The position numbers were made by a program, and so were the translations under genes. Of a stretch of 64,000 nt of DNA, positions 19,870 through 29,490 are shown one piece after another (the first letter of the stretch is position 1; the number at the start of each line of letters is the position of its first letter). Under the pieces are notes generated by a model. It saw only the letters and a program-made list of their open reading frames with translations. It did no database searches and was not told where the DNA came from. The DNA is from Mycolicibacterium gadium (GTDB lineage Bacteria > Actinomycetota > Actinomycetes > Mycobacteriales > Mycobacteriaceae): assembly GCF_010728925.1 (NCBI RefSeq), contig NZ_AP022608.1:5270001-5334000 (forward strand). The letters are read 5' to 3'.

Positions 19870-19938
19870 ACGTAGACCGTACCGGCTATTGCTTAGCGAG
19901 GCTGTGAGCGCGCTGCTGGCGAGCGCGTCACAGTCTCC

Positions 19939-19944
19939 TAGACT
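19939..19944 (+). promoter_or_regulatory. Candidate -10 box for ychF
   Basis: TAGACT, a TANNNT -10 hexamer, lies 9 bp before the GTG start of ychF, so the message would have almost no leader. No convincing -35 element was seen, which is common in mycobacteria. Confidence 0.3.
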
Positions 19945-19953
19945 GTCGTCCCT

Positions 19954-21027
19954 GTGAGCCTGAATCTCGGAATCGTAGGACTGCCGAACGTCGGTAAGTC
20001 GACGCTGTTCAACGCGTTGACGCGAAACGACGTGCTGGCGGCGAACTACCCGTTCGCGACGATCGAGCCGAACGAGGGTGTCGTCCCGTTGCCCGATCCG
20101 AGGCTCACGGAGCTCGCGAAGATGTTCGGCTCGGAAAAGATCGTCCATGCGCCGGTCACGTTCGTCGACATCGCCGGAATAGTCAAAGGCGCGTCCGAGG
20201 GCGCGGGTCTGGGAAACAAGTTCCTGGCCAACATTCGCGAGAGCGACGCGATCTGCCAGGTGGTCCGAGTCTTCACCGACGACGATGTGGCGCACGTCGA
20301 CGGCCGCATCGACCCGAAGTCCGACATCGAGGTGATCGAAACCGAGCTGATCCTCGCCGATATGCAGACGCTGGAGCGCGCGCTGCCGCGCCTGGAGAAG
20401 GAAGCGCGGACCCACAAGGACCGCCGCCCGGTGTACGACGCGGCGGTGGCGGCGCAGGAGATTCTCAACGGCGGCACAACGTTGTTCGGCGCAAGTTTTG
20501 ATTCAGCGCTGTTGCGCGAGCTGAACCTGTTGACCACAAAGCCGTTTCTCTACGTGTTCAACGCCGATGAGGGTGTGCTCACCGATGACGCGCGGGTTGC
20601 GGAGTTGCGGGAGATGGTGGCGCCCGCGGATGCGGTGTTCCTCGACGCCAAGATCGAAGCAGAACTGCAGGAGCTCGACGAGGAGTCGGCCGCTGAGTTG
20701 TTGGAGTCGATCGGCCAGACCGAGCGCGGTCTGGATGCGTTGGCACGGGCGGGTTTTCACACCCTGAAGCTGCAGACGTATCTGACGGCGGGCCCGAAAG
20801 AGGCGCGCGCGTGGACAATTCACCAGGGTGACACGGCGCCGAAGGCGGCCGGGGTCATTCACACCGATTTCGAGAAGGGCTTCATCAAGGCCGAGATCGT
20901 CTCGTACGACGACCTGATCGAGGCCGGATCGATGGCCGCCGCGAAGGCTGCCGGCAAGGTCCGGATGGAGGGCAAGGACTACGTGATGGCCGACGGCGAC
21001 GTGGTGGAGTTCCGGTTCAACGTCTAG
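19954..21027 (+). CDS. ychF: YchF/OLA1 family P-loop NTPase
   Basis: A 357-residue Obg-like protein that hydrolyses ATP rather than GTP and associates with ribosomes. P-loop GLPNVGKST is at residues 9-17; the switch motif DIAGIVKGAS and the C-terminal TGS domain (LQTYLTAGPKEARAWTI ... MADGDVVEFRFNV) are intact. The specificity motif corresponding to NKxD is NADE-like (FNADEG), as expected for the family. GTG start at 19954, matching Rv1112 in position next to the DUF6542 gene. Confidence 0.96.
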   Translation: MSLNLGIVGLPNVGKSTLFNALTRNDVLAANYPFATIEPNEGVVPLPDPRLTELAKMFGSEKIVHAPVTFVDIAGIVKGASEGAGLGNKFLANIRESDAICQVVRVFTDDDVAHVDGRIDPKSDIEVIETELILADMQTLERALPRLEKEARTHKDRRPVYDAAVAAQEILNGGTTLFGASFDSALLRELNLLTTKPFLYVFNADEGVLTDDARVAELREMVAPADAVFLDAKIEAELQELDEESAAELLESIGQTERGLDALARAGFHTLKLQTYLTAGPKEARAWTIHQGDTAPKAAGVIHTDFEKGFIKAEIVSYDDLIEAGSMAAAKAAGKVRMEGKDYVMADGDVVEFRFNV

Positions 21028-21100
21028 GGGCAAAGCCACCGCCCGAGTAACGGGCCTTGGGGTGACCGTCCAGGCCATAGAAGGCAACCTCATCGATCAT
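21017..21100 (-). other. Short possible gene remnant, 27 codons
   Basis: An ATG at 21100 opens MIDEVAFYGLDGHPKARYSG and stops at 21017, inside the last bases of ychF. The peptide has balanced protein-like composition, unlike most antisense frames here, and the same frame stays open upstream to about 21130. It could be the stump of a lost gene or a tiny protein. No family was recognised. The remaining 80 bp up to the DUF4239-like gene show only its ribosome-binding region (GGGGAGTTGAGGGG). Confidence 0.25.
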
Positions 21101-21184
21101 CGATATGCGCCGGATGTCACGCAGTACGTTGAATGCGGCCGCAAACGATCTTCGAGTTCTCGCGGTGGGGAGTTGAGGGGCTAA

Positions 21185-21946
21185 GTGAAAGACATCTTGA
21201 TCGGCATCGTTGTCTTCGCGATCATCTTCGGCGGCTCATTGTTGGGGATGTTCCTCGGAAAGATCCTTCCCGACCCGCATATGAGCAGCGAGTCACGAGA
21301 CACCATCAGAACCATAATGGCCACGCTCGGGACGCTATCGGCGGTGGTGCTGGGGCTCCTCACTGGCTCATCCATCAGCTCGCTCGCCGAGAAAGAGAGT
21401 GAATTACGAAGTGCGGGAGTACAATTCATCATGCTTGATCGGACTCTGGCCGAGTACGGGCCGGAGACCGCCCCAATCCGAGCATTGGCCAAGGATCTGC
21501 TTGCACAACGCATAAGTCAGATTTGGCCGGAGGAAGGCGGTGCGGTGTCGCTCACGCCGCTTGGCAGTGGGCCTGGCATCATTTTGGTTCAGCGGGACCT
21601 CTTTGAACTCTCACCGCAGACGGAACGACAGAAGTGGCTGCGCTCCAACGCGCTCGAGAGCACCAACACGATTGCGCAGTCGCGGTGGACGACCTTCGAA
21701 CAAATCGGAAGCCGATTCCCATGGGCGTTCTTCGTTGTTGTCGTAGGGTGGCTCACGGTGATCTTTGCCACTTTCGGGCTGTTCGCACCGCGGAACGCAA
21801 TCGTGATCGCGGCATTGCTGGTCGCTGCGATTGCACTGGCCGGGCCGATCTTCATGATGCTCGAGATGGATCAGCCCTACGGCGGGCTGGTCAAGATCCC
21901 CAGTACTTCTCTGCGCGTCGCCTTGGACGAAATGGGTCGATCGTGA
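21185..21946 (+). CDS. DUF4239/bestrophin-like membrane protein
   Basis: A 253-residue protein with two N-terminal membrane helices (about residues 3-27 and 43-62), a soluble central domain, and two C-terminal helices (about 180-230). The ending EMDQPYGGLVKIPSTSLRVAL is the typical closing motif of DUF4239 proteins, which are distantly related to bestrophin channels. Function unknown. ATG at 21185 follows GAGGGG. GC and gene density resemble the surroundings. It stands between ychF and arr with no obvious partner. Confidence 0.75.
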   Translation: MKDILIGIVVFAIIFGGSLLGMFLGKILPDPHMSSESRDTIRTIMATLGTLSAVVLGLLTGSSISSLAEKESELRSAGVQFIMLDRTLAEYGPETAPIRALAKDLLAQRISQIWPEEGGAVSLTPLGSGPGIILVQRDLFELSPQTERQKWLRSNALESTNTIAQSRWTTFEQIGSRFPWAFFVVVVGWLTVIFATFGLFAPRNAIVIAALLVAAIALAGPIFMMLEMDQPYGGLVKIPSTSLRVALDEMGRS

Positions 21947-21993
21947 ACGCGTGAGTCAGTGACGGCGACGTGGTCGGTCTGCAGGATCCGCCT

Positions 21994-22422
21994 CTAGTCG
22001 TAGATCACGTCCAGTCCGCGCTGCGCCAGGTCGGCCAGTGTGTCGCGCATGGCTTGAATCTGTTCCGGGGAGTGACCCACCCAGTCGGTGATCTCGCCGA
22101 CGATTCTGACGGGCTCCCGGGTGCGATACGAGCGAGTCGGGTTTCCCGGGAGTCGCTTGTCCGTCACGTTCGGATCGTCCTCGACGGGGCCCGTCGGTTC
22201 CACGAGGTATATGCGGCCCCGGCCCTCGCCGACCGCCATCTCGGCTCCCCACGTGGCGGCGTCGAGTGTCTGGGTCACATAGACATGGTTGGCGCTGCGT
22301 CCCGCGTCGTAGTTCATCCGATGCCCGGGCACCAGCAGATCGCCGACCGCAAGGTCGGCCTTGGTGCCGTGCAGGAATGCGCCCGACTCATGTAGCTCAA
22401 AGGGTTTCGGGCTGTTTGGCAC
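21994..22422 (-). CDS. arr: NAD+:rifampin ADP-ribosyltransferase
   Basis: A 142-residue Arr protein, which inactivates rifampin by transferring ADP-ribose from NAD to the ansa-chain hydroxyl. Conserved blocks include HESGAFLHGTKADL, NHVYVTQTLDAATWGAE, GRGRIYLVEP and the stretch NVTDKRLPGNPTRSYR, closely resembling the M. smegmatis enzyme. GTG at 22422 is chosen because it gives the family length and follows ACGGAG. It stands alone on its strand, as in chromosomally resistant fast growers. The upstream region holds a strong hairpin and an AT-rich tract described separately. Confidence 0.95.
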   Translation of the reverse strand: MPNSPKPFELHESGAFLHGTKADLAVGDLLVPGHRMNYDAGRSANHVYVTQTLDAATWGAEMAVGEGRGRIYLVEPTGPVEDDPNVTDKRLPGNPTRSYRTREPVRIVGEITDWVGHSPEQIQAMRDTLADLAQRGLDVIYD

Positions 22423-22472
22423 GACATTCTCCGTCCGTCGGTTGGTCTGGTCGGACGAGTCTGCAGCACTAA

Positions 22473-22494
22473 GGGGGTCTTGCCGCAAGCCCCC
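22473..22494. promoter_or_regulatory. Hairpin upstream of arr
   Basis: GGGGG, one bulged T, CTTG, loop CCG, CAAG and CCCCC form a nine-pair stem. It lies about 51-72 nt before the arr start. A transcript begun at the AT-rich tract near 22501-22511 would carry it in its leader, so it could act as an attenuator or stabilising element; alternatively it is a terminator facing the other way. No T-run follows it. Confidence 0.4.
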
Positions 22495-22560
22495 GGGTCT
22501 GTCATATTTTGAAGTGGGAGCCCACGACCGACAGCTCCGACATCGCAATCAGGCGGTTGT

Positions 22561-23100
22561 GTGGCAGGCGATTTCGAGCTCTCTGACGACGAGCTGCGTG
22601 AGGTTGCGCGCTACGTGGCCGAGTCGGCAGCAGGCGTGTTGCGCTATTTCGAGCGTGTCATGCCCGACGATGATCGTGCTCGTGCGGCCATCGAGGCGGC
22701 ATGGGAGTTCATCAACGGGGCGCCGAGAAGTCGGCTGCAGCGCGTGACCGCCATGGACGGCCACCGCGCCGCGAGTGCCGCTCCCACCGAGACTGCGCGA
22801 TTGGCCGCGCAGGCCGCCGGTGACGCGGCGGCCGCCGCCTACCTGCATCCGATTGCGCAGGACCACCAGGTCGGGCACATCCTTCGTGCCGCGGCGAACG
22901 CCGCCCGCATCGCCGAGATCGAGGCCGGCGACGATCCCGATGTTGGCGCCAGGTACATCGACCAGGCCCGCGACGCGGCGACGCCGACGCTGATCGCTGT
23001 TCTGCGCAGGTATCCCGTTGCGCGCACCGGCAAGAGCCGCTCGGCACAGCTCATGTCGGCGTTGGACGCCTCGCTGCGCGTGCGAGGATGCCGCCCATGA
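22561..23100 (+). CDS. Putative immunity-like protein (Imm-5-like helical family)
   Basis: A 179-residue helical protein. The pattern ELSDDELREVARYVAESAAGVLRYFE, followed by D.RAR.AIEAAWEF and Ala-rich helices, resembles the Imm-5-like family of putative toxin-immunity proteins that is often misannotated as an SbcC fragment. No toxin gene is adjacent, so if it is an immunity protein it is an orphan. Start GTG at 22561. The TGA overlaps the next ATG (ATGA at 23097), so it is coupled to the hydrolase gene. Confidence 0.6.
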   Translation: MAGDFELSDDELREVARYVAESAAGVLRYFERVMPDDDRARAAIEAAWEFINGAPRSRLQRVTAMDGHRAASAAPTETARLAAQAAGDAAAAAYLHPIAQDHQVGHILRAAANAARIAEIEAGDDPDVGARYIDQARDAATPTLIAVLRRYPVARTGKSRSAQLMSALDASLRVRGCRP

Positions 23101-23843
23101 CGATTGTTCTGGTGCACGGCAATCCGGAGACCGAAGCGCTTTGGGGCCCGCTCGTCTCAGCCCTGGGTCGCGAGGACGTGGTGCGGTTGTCACCGCCGGG
23201 GTTCGGCGTCCCGCTGCCCGAGGGATTCTCGGCGACCTACCTCGCTTACCGCGACTGGCTCGAGGAGCAGCTCGAGGGCATCGACGAGCCGATCGACCTC
23301 GTCGGCCACGACTTCGGCGGTATCCACGTGGTCAACGCGATGATGCATCGGCCCGAGCTCGTCCGCAGCTGGGTCAGCGACGTAGTCGGGATGTTCGACT
23401 CCGACTACGTGTGGCACGACCTGGCGCAGGTGTGGCAGACGCCCGGCGAGGGCGAGGAGATGGTCGAGGCTTTCCTCGGCGGCACTGCTGAAGATCGGGC
23501 AGCCGCCTACGCCCTAGGCGGTATGCCGAGCGAGGTGGGGATCGAGATCGCTGCCGGCCAGGACCCGGACCTGGGCAAGGCCATCCTGCTGGTGTACCGC
23601 TCGGCGGCGCAGCCGGCGTTGGCGCTCGCCGGTCGCGAGCTGGAGAACGCGGCGGCACGACCGGGCCTGTCCATTCTCGCCACCGAGGACACCTACGTCG
23701 GCTCCGCCGAAATCCGCCGTCGCGCAGCCGACCGAGCCGGCGCGCGGACCGAGGTTCTCGACGGATTGGGGCACTGGTGGATGGTCGAGGATCCCGCCCG
23801 CAGCGCGGCGGTACTCAATGAGTTCTGGGATGGGCTGGACTAG
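23097..23843 (+). CDS. Alpha/beta hydrolase with Asp nucleophile
   Basis: A 248-residue alpha/beta hydrolase. The oxyanion segment LVHGNPE and the nucleophile elbow VGHDFGG (Asp72) resemble haloalkane dehalogenases and epoxide hydrolases, not Ser esterases. A catalytic His is likely in LGHWWMVED near residue 225. The halide-binding Trp after the nucleophile is not obvious (DFGG instead of DWGG), so the reaction cannot be fixed. ATG 23097 is preferred to 23088 because it makes an ATGA overlap with the immunity-like gene. Confidence 0.82.
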   Translation: MTIVLVHGNPETEALWGPLVSALGREDVVRLSPPGFGVPLPEGFSATYLAYRDWLEEQLEGIDEPIDLVGHDFGGIHVVNAMMHRPELVRSWVSDVVGMFDSDYVWHDLAQVWQTPGEGEEMVEAFLGGTAEDRAAAYALGGMPSEVGIEIAAGQDPDLGKAILLVYRSAAQPALALAGRELENAAARPGLSILATEDTYVGSAEIRRRAADRAGARTEVLDGLGHWWMVEDPARSAAVLNEFWDGLD

Positions 23844-24137
23844 TCAGAACTCGCGCGGTTCCATGAGGGAGATACCGAGAATCGCGGCGAGCAGCCCGAA
23901 GATGGTGATCGCGGACAGTAGATCTCCCCACTGGAACGGGTAGAGCTCACCGTCGATGGACAGCACCAAGACTGTCTCGATCACGCCGAACAACACGAAG
24001 AATGCCACCAGAGTGATACGGGACACCTTGCGGTGCAACGCGGTACGACGCAGTTCGATGATCAGGGTCAGCAGCAGCAATGGCAGGATCTGCGCCAGCG
24101 CGGATGCCGTCGGGCCATCCATCACCACGATCGTCAC
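23844..24137 (-). CDS. Small three-helix membrane protein
   Basis: A 97-residue protein with three predicted membrane segments: residues about 11-28, 41-61 and 71-91. It has no recognised family. It begins directly after the stop of the convergent hydrolase gene and lies 31 bp downstream of the acyltransferase gene on the same strand, with which it may be cotranscribed. Confidence 0.6.
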   Translation of the reverse strand: MTIVVMDGPTASALAQILPLLLLTLIIELRRTALHRKVSRITLVAFFVLFGVIETVLVLSIDGELYPFQWGDLLSAITIFGLLAAILGISLMEPREF

Positions 24138-24168
24138 GCGTTCGCCCTGCCCATCGCCACGGACGCTA

Positions 24169-25344
24169 TCAAGCGGGGACAGCTTCGCCGGCGATCGACG
24201 ACGGCGTGTTCGCGGCCCGGCTATGGCCAGCCCAGGCCGGCCGCGTCCAGCGATGCAGTAGCCAGGCCGCCGGAACCGTCATCGCCACGGTGAGCACCAC
24301 GACGACGGCCCACGCTCCTGTGAAGACCGGCCAATCCAGTACCGACGCCATCACGATCTCCATCGCGATCACGTGCAGCAGGAAGACCTCGTAGGAGATC
24401 TCGCCGAGCCAGACGAGGGGAGCGGAATTTAATAGTCGGTCGTACCCGTTGCCGTCGCCGAGCACCAGCGCCGCGACGGCCGCGCACGCGATGGCCGCGT
24501 ACAGCGCGACTTTTACCAGGGTCTGAAACAGCGCGGCCTCGCCGGTGGCGACGTCGCCGGCGGTCGGTGTGCAGACGATCAGGAAGCCGACCACCGCGAC
24601 TGCACCGGCGATGAGCAGCGGCACTCGTGCTCCTATGACCTGCAGCACCGCCAGCGTCATTCCGCCCGCGAAGTAGAGCAGATGCGCGGGCAACCACATG
24701 CCCGCCGAGGTCGGCAGCCAGTCGGTCCCGTGTTGTAGCGACAGCCACGCCGGTGTGACCGCAGCCAGGCAACCAAGTCCCGCCAGTACCAGCCGCGGTC
24801 GCCAGGCCCCGTTGCAGAGCACCCTCAGCAGCAGCCCCGCCAGCAGCGGCAGCACCGCATAGAAGGCGAATTCGACTGCCAGACTCCAGGTCTGAGTCAA
24901 GCCCTGATGCATAACGTAGAAGTAGACCGGTTCGTAGATCTGGGTCAGGGTGAGGTGCTCCAGCAGACCCTTCCAGGTGTGCCCCGGGTTGGGCCCGGCG
25001 TCCCGGAATTGGTACACCGCATACGCGAGCAGGGCCACGACGAGATACGCAGGCACGATGCGCCGAATTCGGCGAAATGCATAGCGGCGCAGCGTCGGTG
25101 GCGGTGCTCCGTCGGCGGCCGCCCGAACCCACGGTCGGAACAGCAGGAAACCCGAAAGCACAAAGAAGATGGAGACGCCGACTTCCAAACGCGCATAGAG
25201 TGTTCCGAGATAACTATTCGATAACTGCCCCGTGCCATACGCCGCGTGGGTGCCCACGATGAGCAGCGCCGCTACCGCGCGCAGGCCCGTGAGCGACCTC
25301 ACTCGATCCCCGCTGCGGGACAGGGAAAGTCGTCGACTCTCCAT
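24169..25344 (-). CDS. Acyltransferase 3 (OafA/YrhL) family membrane protein
   Basis: A 391-residue integral membrane protein with about ten helices. The N-terminal motif RSLTGLRAVAALLIVGTHA and the following EVGVSIFFVLSGFLLFRPW are signatures of acyltransferase 3, including the conserved His of the first helix and the Arg of the R/K-x10-H pattern. These enzymes acylate cell-surface glycans or glycolipids. No C-terminal SGNH domain is attached. The start at 25344 lies in the 88-bp divergent gap with the protease gene. Confidence 0.9.
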   Translation of the reverse strand: MESRRLSLSRSGDRVRSLTGLRAVAALLIVGTHAAYGTGQLSNSYLGTLYARLEVGVSIFFVLSGFLLFRPWVRAAADGAPPPTLRRYAFRRIRRIVPAYLVVALLAYAVYQFRDAGPNPGHTWKGLLEHLTLTQIYEPVYFYVMHQGLTQTWSLAVEFAFYAVLPLLAGLLLRVLCNGAWRPRLVLAGLGCLAAVTPAWLSLQHGTDWLPTSAGMWLPAHLLYFAGGMTLAVLQVIGARVPLLIAGAVAVVGFLIVCTPTAGDVATGEAALFQTLVKVALYAAIACAAVAALVLGDGNGYDRLLNSAPLVWLGEISYEVFLLHVIAMEIVMASVLDWPVFTGAWAVVVVLTVAMTVPAAWLLHRWTRPAWAGHSRAANTPSSIAGEAVPA

Positions 25345-25432
25345 AGGTATCTCTCAGTTCACTCTCAGATGACGACGGCACGCTGGTCTAATCAACTGCG
25401 CAATACCACGATTCAGGAGCGATTAAGACGTC

Positions 25433-26740
<1,308 letters not shown>

Positions 26741-26792
26741 GGCGCGCCCGGCACTTCCCCTGGGCTGGTCCGGTTAGGGCACAATCGCGCAA

Positions 26793-27791
26793 ATGACACC
26801 GCCGCAACGTCCCGGTCATCCCGACTGGCGCGACAGGCGCACGCCGCCACCTGATCCGGCGACGCAGCGGCTCCCACGTGCGGAGCCGCCGACCGAAAAG
26901 CTCCGGTCGGCCGGACGACCTGAGCCGCCGACCGAAAGGCTCCCGACGTCGCGCCGGTCCCAGCTCACCGCACGCATCCGGCGGGCACCGTCACCTGCCG
27001 ATGCGAGGCCGACGCAGGTGATTCCGCCGGTGGCGGCGCCGCCGTCGTTCACCGACCGCCCCCGCGGTCCGCGCCGCCGCAACCCTCAGACAATGATCCT
27101 CACTTCCGTCATCGTTCTTGCTCTGATTGCCGGCGGACTCGCGGGTGCCGAGCTCTACGCCCGGCACCGCGCGGACACGATTCTGGCCGAGGTCGCCGAA
27201 TGCGTCGTCGAGGACGGCGCCGGCATTTCGTTCGGCGTGAACCCGCCTTTCCTGTGGCAGTACATCACCGGCGACTACACCAACATCTCGGTCACCACTG
27301 ACGGCAACCGCGTGCAGAGCGCCAAGGGTATGACGGCCGAAGTCACGCTCGCCGACGTGCGGTTGCACGAATCGGGAGATTCCAAAGGAACGATCGGATC
27401 GCTCAACGCGACGCTCAGCTGGACATCGGCCGGAATCAAGGACACCGTGGCCGAAAACCTACCTGGCGTAGGCAATCTCGTCACAGGCGTGCGCACCGAC
27501 GCCGCGGCGGGAACGGTGATCCTGGACGCCGGCGAAAATCGCGTCACCGCCAGGCCCGTCGTCACCGACGGTGACTTGAACCTGGAGGTTCTCGAGGTGA
27601 CAGGCCCGCTGCCGAAGGATGGCGTGCAGGGCGCACTGGACGGATTGACGAAGAAGCTGAACGACAATTACCCGCTGGGGATCCATGCCGACAGCGTCGA
27701 CGTGACCGACACCGGAGTCGTCGGAAAGTTCTCCAGCCACAACGCATCGATCCCCAACGAGGACGCCAACCCGTGCTTCGCGCGCCTCTAG
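26793..27791 (+). CDS. DUF2993 (LmeA-like) phospholipid-binding protein
   Basis: A 332-residue protein with a basic, Pro/Arg-rich cytoplasmic N-terminus, one membrane anchor at about residues 103-122 (TMILTSVIVLALIAGGLAGAE) and an exported DUF2993 domain. LmeA of mycobacteria is a periplasmic DUF2993 protein that binds phosphatidylinositides and supports lipomannan elongation; this paralogue is longer at the N-terminus. The tail contains a duplicated EPPTEKL/EPPTERL segment from a 16-bp direct repeat at about 26881 and 26921. Its TAG shares CTAG with the convergent next gene. Confidence 0.85.
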   Translation: MTPPQRPGHPDWRDRRTPPPDPATQRLPRAEPPTEKLRSAGRPEPPTERLPTSRRSQLTARIRRAPSPADARPTQVIPPVAAPPSFTDRPRGPRRRNPQTMILTSVIVLALIAGGLAGAELYARHRADTILAEVAECVVEDGAGISFGVNPPFLWQYITGDYTNISVTTDGNRVQSAKGMTAEVTLADVRLHESGDSKGTIGSLNATLSWTSAGIKDTVAENLPGVGNLVTGVRTDAAAGTVILDAGENRVTARPVVTDGDLNLEVLEVTGPLPKDGVQGALDGLTKKLNDNYPLGIHADSVDVTDTGVVGKFSSHNASIPNEDANPCFARL

Positions 27792-28495
27792 CCCTCTCGC
27801 GGAGGGTCGACGACGACCGAGATTTCCTTGCCCAGTTGGTAACCCGGCATCAGCGGTAGCTCGTCTCCGCTCCAAAACACGCCGGGGTCGAACCAGTTGT
27901 AGCTCTTTTCCGTCGACATCAATCCCATCTCCTCATAGGTGATCGCGACGGTCTCGGCGCAGTATGCGGTCTCCAGACCACCTTGCAGCTTCGCCTGCTT
28001 CTTCTTCTGGGTGGCTTCACTGACTTTCCGGTGCAGGAACGGAAGTCCGCGCGTGAAGTCGGCGGTGTTCACCCGGCCACGAAACCACCGGCCGGTGAGC
28101 CTCGCCGTGCTGGGAAAGGGTGTGCCATCCATGCGGGCAACCACTTTCAGCGCGCGGTCCTCCTGCTCGCGGGTGGCGTACGGCGTGATCTGACGAATCC
28201 AGCAGCGCTGGTGATAGTTGTGCACCCAACGCTCGACGACCTGGCGCGCATCGTTGAGCTGAACTCCCCGGTGATTTCCGCCGGTCCACATGTCGGTGAG
28301 CTTGTCGCCGAGTTCGGCGTGCCAGATCAGCGGTGGCAAATCCTCGATGGCGATCGTCATCCCGACGTGGTTGACCGGGCTGTTGCTCATCGTCTGAATG
28401 GCGCGGTCGGGCCCCGACGTGCCCCGGAACAGCCAGAGATCGCCGGTCCGGGTCTCTTCGAGCGCCTTGGCCAGCGACACGGAGCTTGGATTCAC
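27788..28495 (-). CDS. Permuted NlpC/P60 (YiiX-like) papain-fold protein
   Basis: A 235-residue protein. The N-terminal TGDLWLFRG and NHVGMTIA (candidate catalytic His) and the C-terminal ETAYCAETVAITY (candidate catalytic Cys) are ordered His before Cys, as in circularly permuted NlpC/P60 enzymes of the YiiX/YaeF type, which act on amide or acyl bonds in lipids or peptides. No signal peptide. GTG start at 28495. The two TAG stops of this gene and the DUF2993 gene share the palindrome CTAG. Substrate unknown. Confidence 0.7.
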   Translation of the reverse strand: MNPSSVSLAKALEETRTGDLWLFRGTSGPDRAIQTMSNSPVNHVGMTIAIEDLPPLIWHAELGDKLTDMWTGGNHRGVQLNDARQVVERWVHNYHQRCWIRQITPYATREQEDRALKVVARMDGTPFPSTARLTGRWFRGRVNTADFTRGLPFLHRKVSEATQKKKQAKLQGGLETAYCAETVAITYEEMGLMSTEKSYNWFDPGVFWSGDELPLMPGYQLGKEISVVVDPPREG

Positions 28496-28521
28496 GAGAG
28501 CAGCTTAGGCAGACTCTCGGT

Positions 28522-28686
28522 ATGCGTGGCATTTGGAAGTGGGTCGGACTGGCCGGAGTCGCCGGTGTCGTGGCGGGCGGGGCGCTGGTCGCGCGCGATC
28601 AACGGCGGCGCAATGCGTACACACCAGAGGACATTCGCGAGCGATTGCACCAGCGCGTGGCCGAAGCCGACAAGACCGAAAGCTAG
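28522..28686 (+). CDS. Small single-pass membrane protein, 54 residues
   Basis: [20 protein letters not shown] begins a protein with one glycine-rich membrane helix (residues about 5-22), then a charged cytoplasmic tail containing [18 protein letters not shown]. The ATG at 28522 is used instead of an upstream frame start because the protein then begins directly with the helix. No family function known. It is divergent from the NlpC/P60-like gene (26 bp), and its TAG shares CTAG with the convergent cyclase gene. Confidence 0.7.
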   Translation: MRGIWKWVGLAGVAGVVAGGALVARDQRRRNAYTPEDIRERLHQRVAEADKTES

Positions 28687-29462
28687 GCCGCCACGGCATA
28701 GAGGCGGTACGTCCCACTGAAACCCTTGAGGCTGGCGTCGCGGCCACCGTCGAACTCGAACCCGTCAACGAGTGCGTCGCGCACCTCCTTGCTGACCAGT
28801 ACCTCACCGCCCTCGGCCTCGCCCGCCACTCGGGCGGCCATCGCGACGTTGCGCCCGAACAGGTCGTCGCCACGCCGCACGGACTTGCCCACATGGATTC
28901 CGATTCGCACCCGAATGTTCTCGGACTCTCTGCGAAGCGAGCGCTGGATATCGAGGCTGCATCGCACCGCCTGATCCGGCTGGGCGAACGCGACCATGAA
29001 ACCGTCACCCTGGCTCTTCACCACGTGGCCCGAATGCTTGTTGACGTGCCTGCGCACCATTTTGTCGTGTCTGCCGATCAACCTGACCCACGCGCGATCC
29101 CCGATGCGTTCGTTGAGTGCCGTCGACTCTTCGATGTCGGAGAACAGGATCGCGACGCGACCGCTGGGCGCCAGCCGGGCCAGGTCTGGACGTTCCACCT
29201 CGGCCCAGTCGGCGAGGTCTTCGATCGAGGACCGCACTGCGGCGCCGAATCCGTCCTTACGCAGGATGTTGGCCGTCTGCCACACCGTCTTGACGGCTTC
29301 GCGACCGCCGGTGAGCAGCATGTTTCGGGTGTCGACGCGGCTGCGCAGCGCTTCGAGTTCCTCTCGGTCGCGGTTGCGCTGTACGTAGAGCACGGCGAGA
29401 GCGACGGCCTCTGCCATGGCGATCGCACCGAGGACGTAGGCCGCGATCTGTGCACCCATCAC
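28683..29462 (-). CDS. Membrane-anchored class III adenylate/guanylate cyclase
   Basis: A 259-residue protein with one N-terminal membrane segment (about residues 5-27), a helical linker, and a class III cyclase domain (100-258). Metal-binding Asp109 (LFSDIE) and Asp153, adenine-selecting Lys149 (VKSQGDGFM), and the transition-state pair Asn205/Arg211 (GRNVAMAAR) are all present, so it should be active as a homodimer, most likely as an adenylate cyclase. The start may be GTG 29462 or the adjacent ATG 29459. It is divergent from the lipocalin-like gene. Confidence 0.9.
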   Translation of the reverse strand: MMGAQIAAYVLGAIAMAEAVALAVLYVQRNRDREELEALRSRVDTRNMLLTGGREAVKTVWQTANILRKDGFGAAVRSSIEDLADWAEVERPDLARLAPSGRVAILFSDIEESTALNERIGDRAWVRLIGRHDKMVRRHVNKHSGHVVKSQGDGFMVAFAQPDQAVRCSLDIQRSLRRESENIRVRIGIHVGKSVRRGDDLFGRNVAMAARVAGEAEGGEVLVSKEVRDALVDGFEFDGGRDASLKGFSGTYRLYAVAA

Positions 29463-29490
29463 CGCTCAAGTATTGGATGCTGAAGCTGTG

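Noticed and set aside
19870..20415. Upstream extension of the DUF6542 frame
   Set aside because: It runs beneath ychF in antisense; the GTG at 19869 gives a normal N-terminus in the divergent gap.
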